Positions 7,101-15,702 of a DNA stretch of 64,000 bases are shown one piece after another; position 1 is the stretch's first letter, and every line of letters starts with the position of its first letter. The position numbers and the translations under genes were made by a program. The stretch comes from DATJFQ01 sp035492775. GTDB taxonomy: Bacteria; Acidobacteriota; Vicinamibacteria; Vicinamibacterales; 2-12-FULL-66-21. Location: assembly GCA_035492775.1 (NCBI GenBank), contig DATJIW010000088.1, forward strand, positions 1 through 64,000. Reading direction: 5' to 3'. A model generated the notes under the pieces. It ran no database searches. It had not been told where the DNA came from and was given only the letters and a program-made list of their open reading frames with translations.

Positions 7101-8548
7101 TACGACACTCCTTCCGGAGCGGGGTTCACCACGATCCCATGGTCCCTGGTCTGGCGTTCGGGCGCCGCCGGCCAATGCGGATCGGCCTGCGGCAGGACCG
7201 TCTTCACTTCCGCGGTCGCCACCATCGGCAGGAACCGCACGAACAGGCAGAACATGGTGAAGAACAGCCCGAAGCTTCCGAGGAGGCACGAAATGTCCCA
7301 GATCGTCGGCCTGAAGTAGCCCCACGCCGAAGGCAGGAAGTCGCGGTGCAGCGACGTCACGATGATGACGAACCGCTCGAACCACATGCCGATGTTGATG
7401 ATGATGGACATCACGAACAGGATCGGGATGCTCGTGCGCGCCTTCTTGAACCAGAACACCTGCGGACTGACCACGTTGCAGGTGATCATGGTCCAATACG
7501 CCCACGCGTAGGGCCCGAGCGCGCGGTTCATGAACGTGAACGCCTCGTACGGATTTCCGCTGAACCAGGCCGTGAAGAACTCCGTTGCGTACGAGTAGCC
7601 GACCATCGTCCCGGTCACCAGAATAATCTTCGCCATGTAGTCGAAATGGCGCAGCGTGATGATGTGCTCCAGGCGGAACGCCGTCCGGCAGATCACCATC
7701 AGCGTCAGGACCATGGCAAAGCCGGAGAAGATGGCGCCCGCGACGAAGTAGGGGGGGAAGATCGTCGTGTGCCAGCCGGGGAGGAGCGAGACGGCGAAGT
7801 CCATCGACACGACCGAATGGACCGAGAGCACCAGCGGCGTGGCGAGGGCTGCCAGCACCAGATAGGCGCTCTCGTAATGGTGCCAGCTGCGCACCGATCC
7901 GCGCCATCCGAGCGCGAACAGCCCGTAGGCGAACCGGCGCGTGCGCGTTGTCGATCGGTCGCGCATGGTCGCGAGATCCGGGATCAGGCCCACGTACCAG
8001 AACAGGACTGAGACCGTCCCGTATACGCTGACCGCGAAGACGTCCCAGAGCAGGGGACTTCTGAAGTTGGGCCACACGCCCATCTGGTTCGGGATCGGGG
8101 CCAGCCAGTACGCGAGCCAGACGCGGCCCACGTGAATCCCTGGGAACAGCAACGCGCACATGACGGCGAAGATCGTCATCGCCTCTGCGGCGCGATTGAT
8201 CGACGTGCGCCATCGCTGTCTGAAAAGGAACAGAATCGCGGAGATGAGCGTGCCTGCGTGTCCGATCCCGACCCAGAACACGAAATTCGTGATGTCCCAG
8301 GCCCACCCGACGGGGATGTTGAGCCCCCATACTCCGATCCCTTCCCAGAACAGCCACGCGACGGCTGCGCCGAGAAGGCCCAGCAGCGCGACCGCGGGAA
8401 GGAAGAACAGCCACCATCCGAGCGGCGTCGTGCGCTCCACGGCGCCCGCGACGACGTCCGTGATGGCGTGGAAATCCGGCGAGCGCAGGATCAGCGTCGG
8501 CTGCCCCGCAACCGGATTGTCCAGCAGTTCCGCTTCCGTCTGAGCCAA
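7100..8548 (-). CDS. actC: Alternative complex III quinol-binding membrane subunit ActC (NrfD/PsrC-like)
   Basis: The 482-residue membrane protein belongs to the NrfD/PsrC family, with about ten helices. Typical features are the WDITNFVFWVGIGHAGTLIS segment, the SVVSMDFAVSLLPGWHTTIFPPYFVAGAIFSG segment split around residues 225-255, and an N-terminal soluble tail. ActC holds the quinol site facing the ActB iron-sulfur subunit in known complexes. Here it is the first gene of the operon: neither actA (multiheme) nor actB lies upstream, where they normally sit. The 130 bases upstream carry only a short CGCGCC-type hairpin and presumably the promoter. Confidence 0.9.
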   Translation of the reverse strand: MAQTEAELLDNPVAGQPTLILRSPDFHAITDVVAGAVERTTPLGWWLFFLPAVALLGLLGAAVAWLFWEGIGVWGLNIPVGWAWDITNFVFWVGIGHAGTLISAILFLFRQRWRTSINRAAEAMTIFAVMCALLFPGIHVGRVWLAYWLAPIPNQMGVWPNFRSPLLWDVFAVSVYGTVSVLFWYVGLIPDLATMRDRSTTRTRRFAYGLFALGWRGSVRSWHHYESAYLVLAALATPLVLSVHSVVSMDFAVSLLPGWHTTIFPPYFVAGAIFSGFAMVLTLMVICRTAFRLEHIITLRHFDYMAKIILVTGTMVGYSYATEFFTAWFSGNPYEAFTFMNRALGPYAWAYWTMITCNVVSPQVFWFKKARTSIPILFVMSIIINIGMWFERFVIIVTSLHRDFLPSAWGYFRPTIWDISCLLGSFGLFFTMFCLFVRFLPMVATAEVKTVLPQADPHWPAAPERQTRDHGIVVNPAPEGVS

Positions 8549-8678
8549 CTGTGTCCCCCGTGGAGTTTCGAGAAAAAAAGGGGCCGGGTCGAGTTCGGAA
8601 GAGAGTCGGCGGGTTGTACCATCGCGCCTCGGCGCGAGTCAAGTGCTCAAAGATCGACTCGCCGCCTCCGCGCGCAGG

Positions 8679-9095
8679 TCAGCTGTTGCGCTGCAAACCC
8701 AATCGCGCGAGAACTCTCCGCGGATCCACCATCGGGTGGAATCTCCGCGCGGCCGGCAGCTGCAGGTACAGCAGAAAGCCCACCGCAAGGAGACCGAGCG
8801 AGGGTGAATGGATCCGAACCGCTCGAAGCACTTCACAGGACAGGAAGACATACGCCGAGAAGCGGGCTCGCTCGTGCCGCGTCAGCATCAGGACGCCGAC
8901 GATCGGGGCGATGATGAAATAGACGAGTGCGTCCCAGAGACGCAGACTGCCGAAATTGAGCCATCGCGTGTGGAGCAGAAGTGCGCTGCCGTGAATCACC
9001 GGCGCCGCGAGCAGGATGAGCGTCAAGATCCACAAGCCGAGCGGGCGGTCCGATCGGGCTTCCAATGCGACGCTTTCCGGGCCGGCGTGGTTCAT
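8679..9095 (-). CDS. Small membrane protein, unknown function
   Basis: The 138-residue protein has four hydrophobic segments (starting LGLWILTLILLAAPVIHGSALLL) and a basic C-terminal tail. ATG 9095 was chosen because the frame upstream runs antiparallel to other coding sequence and has monooxygenase shadow composition. It lies 11 bases downstream of the FAD monooxygenase on the same strand and ends 130 bases before actC. I do not recognise the family. Confidence 0.6.
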   Translation of the reverse strand: MNHAGPESVALEARSDRPLGLWILTLILLAAPVIHGSALLLHTRWLNFGSLRLWDALVYFIIAPIVGVLMLTRHERARFSAYVFLSCEVLRAVRIHSPSLGLLAVGFLLYLQLPAARRFHPMVDPRRVLARLGLQRNS

Positions 9096-9106
9096 GGGAC
9101 AGGTCT

Positions 9107-10318
9107 CTACGCGCGGAGGCGAGCCGTCAGGCCGATCTGGCGGAGCAGCGCGTCGAGGTCGTCTCCCGATGCTGGAATGCAGCCGAGGATCCGGCTCCCA
9201 TTCTGTCGGACCCACGGGTCCGCGTCCGGCAGAGCGCGAACCGTCCCGTCGGCATCGAGGAGGCGTCGCCAGGCCTCGTGCGTGTCCTTCGCGAATTCCT
9301 CGAGTTGCACCGGCGCTTCCCCGGCGTGCAGGATGCGCGAGATCCGTGCCGCCAGCTCGGACGCCTCGACGAGTCCGGAGTTCATGCTGTGGACGCCGAC
9401 GGGCGCCGCCTGATGTGCGGCGTCCCCGGCCAGCCACACGCCGGCTCCACCGAAGCGCTGCGCGAGCCGCGCCTCGAACAGGCCAGCCGATGACCAGTAG
9501 ACTCGCGTCGGCTGCGCACTGAACCAGGGTGCTCTGGCAGCGATCAGTTTGCCGAACTGCTCCATCGACGTGTCGTGCTCCGCGGCGTCACGAATCTGGA
9601 ATCCCCACCGGCATCGTCCGGGTTCGAGGGGCCAGTAGACGCTCGTCGAATCGGGATCCAGCACGACGCGCGTCTCCTCCGGCAGATCCCCTGCTGCCTC
9701 GATCTCGTAGACGGAGTAGATCTGGCTCGCGCCGTGTGCGTTCATCTCGATGCCGGCCATGCGCCGCACGGCCGAGTCGTAACCATCGGCGCCGATGACA
9801 AACGCCGGCCTGATGGTCTCGGTTCCCGCAACCACCCATTCGCTTCGCGCGACGGGGTAACCGGTCGCGACGTGATCAAGGCTGGCGATCTCCGCCCGAA
9901 CACCCCCATCGTCCGCGGTAAGCGCGTGGAGGCGGTGCGCCCAGAAGACCTTCCACTTGTTCTGACGGAGCGCGTCCTCTGCGGCCCTCTCGAGCAGGCT
10001 TTGACGGACGACGACCAGATACGGATGCGAAGACGCGAGCCTGGAATAGTCGATTTCGGCGCACCGCCGGGCGCCCTCGTAGAAGGCGACCGTCGTCACC
10101 TTCCGCCCGGCGTCGATCAGTCTTTCCGCCAGCCCCGCCTCATCGAGGATCCCGAGCGTGAGCGGATGCAGTGCCAGGGCGTAGCTGTGCTGCCGCGTCC
10201 GCTCGTGCATGTCGATGATCGCCGTGCGGACGCCGTTCCGTTGCAGGCACAGCGCCGCGACGAGACCCACCGGACCGGCGCCAACGACAAGGACCTCAGG
10301 ATCGCCGTCACGCAACAT
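9107..10318 (-). CDS. FAD-dependent aromatic-hydroxylase-like monooxygenase
   Basis: The 403-residue protein has the PHBH/UbiH-type flavoprotein fold. The N-terminal GxGxxG site reads VVGAGPVGLVAAL; the GADGYDSAVRR (DG) motif lies near residue 180 and GDAAHQAAPVG (GD motif) near residue 315. These bind FAD and NAD(P)H in class A monooxygenases. The substrate cannot be read from the sequence. ATG 10318 has GGAG eight bases upstream; a GTG three codons earlier would consume that site. It follows the HemQ-like gene by 39 bases, suggesting a shared transcript. Confidence 0.85.
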   Translation of the reverse strand: MLRDGDPEVLVVGAGPVGLVAALCLQRNGVRTAIIDMHERTRQHSYALALHPLTLGILDEAGLAERLIDAGRKVTTVAFYEGARRCAEIDYSRLASSHPYLVVVRQSLLERAAEDALRQNKWKVFWAHRLHALTADDGGVRAEIASLDHVATGYPVARSEWVVAGTETIRPAFVIGADGYDSAVRRMAGIEMNAHGASQIYSVYEIEAAGDLPEETRVVLDPDSTSVYWPLEPGRCRWGFQIRDAAEHDTSMEQFGKLIAARAPWFSAQPTRVYWSSAGLFEARLAQRFGGAGVWLAGDAAHQAAPVGVHSMNSGLVEASELAARISRILHAGEAPVQLEEFAKDTHEAWRRLLDADGTVRALPDADPWVRQNGSRILGCIPASGDDLDALLRQIGLTARLRA

Positions 10319-10357
10319 CGAGCGCACTCCTGTCTGTTGAATCGTGCGTGGCGTCGT

Positions 10358-11152
10358 CTAGTCGACGTTCGCCAGCTGCGCGAGGATCACATCGATCGGC
10401 GCCTTCACGCATGTAAACATCGGCGTGTCGCGCTGTGTATAGAGACTCGCCTCCGTATACCGCAATCGTCCCACCAAATCGACGAATTCCTGAGGGTAAT
10501 CGGAATCGAATGCCACCACGAACTCCTGATCGTCGAGGCCGTAGCTGTAGCTCGTGTTCAGGCTGACGCCCTTGAAGGGCGCCGAGGCGGCGATATGTTC
10601 GTCCATCAGCCCCTGCCGCGCGTGCGGCGAGAGGCGATACCACTCCCGCGTCTTGACGAAGGGGTAGACGAACAAATACTTGCCCTGTCCGGGCAGCAGC
10701 TCGAGGCCTTCCCCGGCGCCTTTTGTCTTGTTGATGTACTGCGACCGGCGCTGGATGGAGAGAAAACTGCGGACCTGGTAAAGATAGGCGCCCAACGTCG
10801 AGCGCCGGATCGCTGCCTCCATCGCCTGAAAGCACAACGGGTCGAACGCGATCCGCCAGAACATGCAGTCGACGTCTGCGCGCAGACCGACGAGCGAATA
10901 CGTGCGGAGGATCAGCTCGTCCGATGTTTCCCAGCCTCGCACCAGCTCGATGAAGGCCGACGCCGCTGCGCGCTGCTCGTCGGCCGGCAACCGGCGGAAG
11001 GAGGGATCGAGGCGGTAGAACGAATAGTTCAGGAACTGCCGACGCTGTCGGTCCGGACTCTTGCCCGTGACAATCCCGTGAGGATCGAGATCGACGGACG
11101 GACCGCGGCGCGGTGGCGGACCCGTGACGGGAGGAGCCTCTTCCGTTGCCAT
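10358..11152 (-). CDS. Chlorite-dismutase-family heme protein, HemQ-like
   Basis: The 264-residue protein belongs to the Cld/HemQ superfamily. The C-terminal half carries YPFVKTREWYRLSPHARQGL then MDEHIAAS (candidate proximal heme His) and GLDDQEFVVAFDSDYPQEF, the core of coproheme decarboxylases. The Tyr in YPFVK aligns with the catalytic Tyr of HemQ. A chlorite-converting role is not suggested by context. ATG 11152 is preferred over a GTG four codons upstream. It probably forms a transcript with the downstream flavoprotein. Another superfamily member lies at 50879-51604. Confidence 0.8.
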   Translation of the reverse strand: MATEEAPPVTGPPPRRGPSVDLDPHGIVTGKSPDRQRRQFLNYSFYRLDPSFRRLPADEQRAAASAFIELVRGWETSDELILRTYSLVGLRADVDCMFWRIAFDPLCFQAMEAAIRRSTLGAYLYQVRSFLSIQRRSQYINKTKGAGEGLELLPGQGKYLFVYPFVKTREWYRLSPHARQGLMDEHIAASAPFKGVSLNTSYSYGLDDQEFVVAFDSDYPQEFVDLVGRLRYTEASLYTQRDTPMFTCVKAPIDVILAQLANVD

Positions 11153-11215
11153 GTCGCGAGGCACCGTAATGACTCCGGCGGCGGGTTGTCAAGCGACGTC
11201 CGACGATTCGCCGCC

Positions 11216-11659
11216 TCACACCGAGGGCAGGTCTTCGAATGCCCACTGTCCCCAGTAATGGAGCTCGTGTGCGTGGAGCGTCTGAAGCGCCTTGAGCGCA
11301 CGGGCCCGCTCGTCGGTTTTTTTCTTATGGATTCTGACGCACAAGAGGGTCGCTCCCTGCCGAAGCTCCGCGTCGATGCGATGATGGATTTCGGCTTCGG
11401 CGCCCACCGCATGTTCGAGCGTGCGCAGCAGGCGCACCGTCAGGCCATGCCCCAGTTCGCGTCCTCGGAAATCCAGACAGCGGGCGCCCTGCTCGCCGAC
11501 GAACACATCGATGTCATCCGTGGGAACGCCGCTCTCCTCGAGCGTCCGCACTGTTGCCAGGATGTTGTCTTCGCCGTCGATCACGATCAGGCCGGTGACC
11601 CGGTCGACGAGCGCAAACAGGTGGCCCTCCGCGTAAGGATCGGGATTGATGCGCGCCAT
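11216..11659 (-). CDS. Conserved-looking protein, unknown function
   Basis: The 147-residue soluble protein begins with a beta-alpha-beta segment (VTGLIVIDGEDNILATVRTL, then EESGVPTDDIDVFVGEQG) reminiscent of general-stress GSP17M/DUF1269-type folds, and continues with a His-rich helix (LLRTLEHAVGAEAEIHHRID) and HKKKTDERARAL. No catalytic motif is evident. On the minus strand a TATAAG element lies upstream (complement of about 11810-11815), so it may have its own promoter. The 230 bases upstream, to 11890, hold no gene. Confidence 0.6.
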   Translation of the reverse strand: MARINPDPYAEGHLFALVDRVTGLIVIDGEDNILATVRTLEESGVPTDDIDVFVGEQGARCLDFRGRELGHGLTVRLLRTLEHAVGAEAEIHHRIDAELRQGATLLCVRIHKKKTDERARALKALQTLHAHELHYWGQWAFEDLPSV

Positions 11660-11890
11660 GATCTGCCCCTTTGATGAGCGGTGTTGCCGGAGAGATATCG
11701 ACGACTGCGCGAGGATCCGGAAAAATCCCGACCCGCGGCGCGGGGCGGGGGAATAGTGCAGAAGGGACGGCCGGGGGATTTCATCGATTCAGCGCCCGGA
11801 TGAGCGGACCTTATACACCAAACGTTCATCGTTACGAACAGATTTCTTCGGGGGGCGAGGCCGGCTCGTCGGAGGGATCGGCGGACCGAT

Positions 11891-14152
11891 TCAGCCGACG
11901 CGTCGCTCGAGCTGCAGGATCGAGCGGCAAATCAACGCCGCGCTGCAGGCTGCATACCGCTTGTGGCGCGGCGTCACCTGGCGATAGCACACGACGGCGT
12001 ACGTCCATTCGAGCATTGCGACCCAGTAAGGCACGATGTCCAGCTCGAACAACGTCGCGCGATCCGCATAGCGGCGCAGCAGGGTGATCGCCGCGTGCGC
12101 GCGAGAGACGAGGGGATCGTCGCCGCGATATACGAACGGCGGCGCCTCGTCCAGCGACGAGACGCTGGTGAGGCCTTGCTCGAACTCCACCAGAGACCGG
12201 ACGTCGTCATCGGTTTCAATCCGCGTCATCTCGAACTTCAAGACGGGTTCCAGTCGCGCGAAGTCCGAGACGGCGTTGCGCGGATGCGTTTCGGAGAAGT
12301 CGATCACATACAGGTTGTCGCGCTCATCGACGAGCACGTTCCGGAGGTTGAGATCGCCGTGCGAGACGGCCGTGTACCACAATCGCGATTCGGCAGCGCG
12401 CTTCGGGTACTCGTGCTTGAGGAACCAGAAGGGATTCGGCAGCGTCACTCCGAGCTCGGCGCAGACGAACTCCTTCGTGTCAGCCGAAATCCCGAGCACC
12501 TGTTCGCCGGTTTCGATGACCGACGGAAACAGGCGAAGCGGCGTGTGGTCGCGGTAGAGCGAGATCTGTTCCCACCGCGGCTGGGCGTACCACGGCTTGA
12601 GCACCCGCGTGAACAGACGCTCGATGAGTGCCAGCACCTCCGGGGTGGACCGCTGAAGGTATTGGTCGTAGAGCCACACCAGGCGGCTCTCCGGTCCGTT
12701 CACACCGAGGAAGTTGTACCGCAATCCGGCCCATTCGCCGTGCTGCGCGTCGCCGAGCACGCTCGTGCCGTTGTTGAGGATGAACCGAGACACGTATTCG
12801 CGATTGGCCTGCTGCTCGCGCCGGGTGAGTGCGACCGGACCGATTTTGACGACGCTCGGCAGCGTGCGACGGCCGTCGTGGTCGTAGGCGACGGCCTTGT
12901 ACGTGCTGGACATGAAGCCGCCGGGCAGCGGCGTCAGCGTGACCGATCCGCAATCGTGATACAGCCGCCGGACGATGGCGTCCCATTCCGGCCGCCATTC
13001 GCCGTCACCTTCGACATTCACGGTCAGCAGCTTGTCGATGCCGTCCCGAAGCTTTCCCGGCGCAAACACCCAGACGCGCGCTCGGGTGACCTGCGCGCAC
13101 GCCCGGAGACCGACAATCGCACGGAGCGATTCGAGCGCGGCATCCTGCCGCAGTTCGGACCGCATGTCGCTCGACCGTTCCAGCGCGGGCCGCACGTTCA
13201 AGGTCACGGCGCTTCCTATGCAACGCTTTCCGGAAGGCAAGGGGATCTGGCCGGCGGCGCCTTCGAGGTGTTTCTCCGGATCCAGGCTTGTCTGCGTACG
13301 TTCCGGATCGAACGCGATGGCAACCGCGAAGAGGCCGGGCGGCTCGCCGTCGGTATGGGCGAGCACGACGAATCCCAGCGCGGCCGGAGATGGCGAGATC
13401 CCCCGCTCGAAGATGTCATCGAGTGCTTCGAGCAAACCGAACGGCGAGCCTTCGAGATCGACGATCGCTGCGGACGACCCCGAGACTCCCCACGCGGCTT
13501 CCACCGCGACCGGCATCAACTGCGACGCGTCGCCCACGACGAAATCGCTGATCGCGACATCGTCTTCGCCGCTCATGCCGGCGAACTGAAGCGTGCTCAC
13601 GAACGGCCGCGGCGCCTCGAATGCCGCGGGCCCGCCGAGGATCCCGGTGCCGAACGCAATCCCGAGATCCTTCACTTCGACCGCCAACAGCTCGCGTTCG
13701 AACCCGGCCACCGTGTCGGGAGCCCACCACTCGATGGCGCTCTCGCCCGGCGGCGAACGCCGTATCGTGGCGCGAATGGATCCGAACGCCATCTCGATCG
13801 TGGGCGCAGTTGCGACGGCGGCACGCGCCATCTGCACGGCCCGCGCTCGTGTGCCCGCGATTCGCAGTACGTTCTCGAGGCCCGACACGTCGAGCACGCG
13901 CTCCACGAGCGGCGTGATGCCCGCGAGCACGAGACCTCCGTCGCGCGCCTTCAGGCGCTTTTCGAGCACGACGAGCGAACGAATCCCGAGACTCGAAAGG
14001 TACGCGACCGAGGACATGTCGACCACCCACTGCGCGCTCTCGGCATCGATGGCCGCCGTCTTCTGGTCGAAGACGACGGCGCCGGCTCCGTCGAACCGGC
14101 CGGCGAGTGTGAGCACCGGAATGCCGCCGTCGAACGAGAGATCGATGTCCAT
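11891..14152 (-). CDS. STAS domain fused to an unknown domain and a phosphotransferase-like kinase
   Basis: The 753-residue protein has three parts. Residues 1-110 are a STAS (anti-anti-sigma) domain with MSSVAYLSSLGIRSL, keeping the phosphorylatable Ser53/Ser54 pair. Residues about 120-350 form a beta-rich region I do not recognise. Residues about 390-753 resemble aminoglycoside-phosphotransferase-type kinases: a glycine turn (PLPGGFMSSTYKA), a VVKIG lysine, HGDLNLRNVLVD at about 598-609 and IDFSE at about 617. All catalytic residues look intact. From memory, a kinase-like TCAD9 domain described in conflict-system NTPase complexes is similar. It lies 13 bases after the RsbW-like gene, its likely partner. 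Confidence 0.8.
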   Translation of the reverse strand: MDIDLSFDGGIPVLTLAGRFDGAGAVVFDQKTAAIDAESAQWVVDMSSVAYLSSLGIRSLVVLEKRLKARDGGLVLAGITPLVERVLDVSGLENVLRIAGTRARAVQMARAAVATAPTIEMAFGSIRATIRRSPPGESAIEWWAPDTVAGFERELLAVEVKDLGIAFGTGILGGPAAFEAPRPFVSTLQFAGMSGEDDVAISDFVVGDASQLMPVAVEAAWGVSGSSAAIVDLEGSPFGLLEALDDIFERGISPSPAALGFVVLAHTDGEPPGLFAVAIAFDPERTQTSLDPEKHLEGAAGQIPLPSGKRCIGSAVTLNVRPALERSSDMRSELRQDAALESLRAIVGLRACAQVTRARVWVFAPGKLRDGIDKLLTVNVEGDGEWRPEWDAIVRRLYHDCGSVTLTPLPGGFMSSTYKAVAYDHDGRRTLPSVVKIGPVALTRREQQANREYVSRFILNNGTSVLGDAQHGEWAGLRYNFLGVNGPESRLVWLYDQYLQRSTPEVLALIERLFTRVLKPWYAQPRWEQISLYRDHTPLRLFPSVIETGEQVLGISADTKEFVCAELGVTLPNPFWFLKHEYPKRAAESRLWYTAVSHGDLNLRNVLVDERDNLYVIDFSETHPRNAVSDFARLEPVLKFEMTRIETDDDVRSLVEFEQGLTSVSSLDEAPPFVYRGDDPLVSRAHAAITLLRRYADRATLFELDIVPYWVAMLEWTYAVVCYRQVTPRHKRYAACSAALICRSILQLERRVG

Positions 14153-14165
14153 TCATCAACTCCGT

Positions 14166-14576
14166 TCAGGCAGGTTCCAACAGCTTCGTGATCGTCAGGC
14201 GGTTGCGGTTGCCGACGCGATCGTATCGGACGCGATCCATGAGCTCGCGCACGATGTGAATGCCGAGTCCGCCGATCTCCCGATCTTCTATGCCGGCCGT
14301 GGTATCCGGTGCCGCGCGCTCCAGTGGGTTGAACGGCACACCGTCGTCTTCGACGACAGCGGTAATCTCGCCGCGGGTGACGCCGACGTCCACGCGAATC
14401 ACGTGTTCATCGTCATCCGAATAGGCGTAGGCGATGACGTTCGTGACGATCTCTTCGAGCGCCAGGTCGAGCTGCCGGACGAGCGGCTCGGGAATCCGGA
14501 CCTGCTCGCCCCACTCGGTCAGCCTGTCGGTCAGTCTGGGCAGATCGAGGAGGTGGTTGCGCAGGTCGACGGTCAT
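14166..14576 (-). CDS. RsbW/SpoIIAB-like anti-sigma ATPase
   Basis: The 136-residue HATPase_c protein is of the serine-kinase anti-sigma type. The N box reads DLALEEIVTNVIAYAY, the G1 box VVEDDGVPFNP and the G2 box GGLGIHIVRELMD. Such proteins phosphorylate a STAS partner and bind a sigma factor or other target. The STAS partner is encoded 13 bases downstream. ATG 14576 is preferred because the decayed kinase gene upstream ends there with an ATGA overlap and GGAAT lies upstream; an ATG seven codons earlier is less likely. Confidence 0.85.
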   Translation of the reverse strand: MTVDLRNHLLDLPRLTDRLTEWGEQVRIPEPLVRQLDLALEEIVTNVIAYAYSDDDEHVIRVDVGVTRGEITAVVEDDGVPFNPLERAAPDTTAGIEDREIGGLGIHIVRELMDRVRYDRVGNRNRLTITKLLEPA

Positions 14577-14892
14577 CGCCGGAATTCCATCAACCACAGA
14601 TCGGCATCGACCGACGGGTGCTCGACCACCAGCGTAACTCCATCACCGCTGATGGAGGCGAGTCACCGTTCGACGTGTGGGTGATCTGCCGCAAGTCACG
14701 ATCGGATCGGAACGCGATCTCTTCGCCGTCTGGCGAGAACGCGGGCTGCGTCTGATCGCCTCCGGCCCCCGCCGTCAGATCGATGGCGTGGCCGCCACCG
14801 ACACGGAGCGGGAACACGTCGTAATGCCCGCCGGCGCCGATCTGGGCGACGATCTCGTAGGCCCCGAGCCGCGCCCCCGGGCTCAAACCCAT
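14573..14892 (-). pseudogene. Remnant of a Ser/Thr kinase-PD40 protein gene
   Basis: The reading frame opens with MGLSPGARLGAYEIVAQIGAGG, the exact style of an acidobacterial Ser/Thr kinase start up to the glycine loop. It then jumps to DQTQPAFSPDGEEIAFRSD, a PD40/WD40-like propeller blade, with the whole kinase core missing. After LRQITHTSNGDS the continuation is in another frame (VTLVVEHPSVDADLWLMEFRR), ending in TGA at 14573-14575. Internal deletions plus a frameshift explain this. The old stop overlaps the RsbW-like start (ATGA), so the lost kinase was once coupled to that gene. Confidence 0.75.
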
Positions 14893-14961
14893 CTGGTGTG
14901 GACGGATTATATGACGCGACCGCCAAACGGCCCTGGCCGCTGCTGCAGGGTTCTGAACTCT

Positions 14962-15540
14962 CTACCGGGAGGAACTGCCGGCCTTCGTCGCCACGGGCGC
15001 CGCGTGTGCGAGTTCGGCTGCGTAGTCGTACACGAAGGTCTTGAACTCCGGATGCAGGAAATCCGCGCCGAACTTGTACTGCTTCATCTCGCTGAAGGCG
15101 CGGTCAGCCGTCCACGCGTCGTGGGTGAGCCGATAAACCGCCGTCATGACGCCAGTGCGATGCCGTCCGCCGACGCAGTGCACGTAGACGGGCTGATTGG
15201 CCGGGTCGTTTACGATTTTCAGGAACTCCGCCACCTGCGCCGCCGTCGGGATCTCGCGCGTCGTCATTGGGATCTGAAAATAGGCAAGTCCTGCGCTGCG
15301 GGCGAGCACCGGTTCCTGCGGATCTGTATCGCCTCCCGTGAGGTTGACGAGCGTCTTGACGCCGATCGCCGCCAGGTCGGCATAATCGTGTCCTTTCGGC
15401 TGAGCCCCACGGTAGTAAGTCGAGCTTACCTGTCCGAAATTGTCGATGTGGACGACGGGCGTCTGCGCCGCGGCCGGCAGCGCGAGGGCCAGCGCCAGAG
15501 CAGCCGTGGATGCGGACAAAACCCTTCTATGAACCAGCAC
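14962..15540 (-). CDS. Secreted dual-specificity/tyrosine-type phosphatase
   Basis: The 192-residue protein has a signal peptide (LSASTAALALALALPAAAQ). The catalytic P-loop is VHCVGGRHRTGVMTAVYR (C-x5-R), with upstream GVKTLVNLTGG and a candidate general-acid region PMTTREIPTAAQ. Such DSP-like proteins cleave phosphate from tyrosine, inositol phosphates or other substrates; this one acts outside the cytoplasm. Start GTG 15540 has an AAGGTG site nine bases before it. It is followed, across 69 bases, by the kinase remnant, so a link to the signalling module is only positional. Confidence 0.85.
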   Translation of the reverse strand: MLVHRRVLSASTAALALALALPAAAQTPVVHIDNFGQVSSTYYRGAQPKGHDYADLAAIGVKTLVNLTGGDTDPQEPVLARSAGLAYFQIPMTTREIPTAAQVAEFLKIVNDPANQPVYVHCVGGRHRTGVMTAVYRLTHDAWTADRAFSEMKQYKFGADFLHPEFKTFVYDYAAELAHAAPVATKAGSSSR

Positions 15541-15702
15541 AGCAGCACCTTTTCAATCTGACGGTTGACGTTGGATCGGGGTCACAGGGAGATGAGCAAG
15601 CGTGCGACCAGCAAAAACTCCTGGATTAGGCGGGTTTTTCGCGCGACCCGAAAGGATGACCAGAGAGGAGGACGCCATTTGTGCGCACCTCAACCGGTGC
15701 CG

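Noticed and set aside
6543..8642. 699-residue frame covering actD and the region upstream
   Set aside because: Only its last 185 residues match ActD; the rest is a shadow of actC. ATG 7100 overlapping the actC stop is the natural start.
9575..11674. 699-residue open frame on the plus strand
   Set aside because: Antisense to the flavoprotein, HemQ-like and unknown genes; no family pattern.
11963..14191. 742-residue open frame on the plus strand
   Set aside because: Antisense to the STAS-kinase gene, with shadow composition and no motif.
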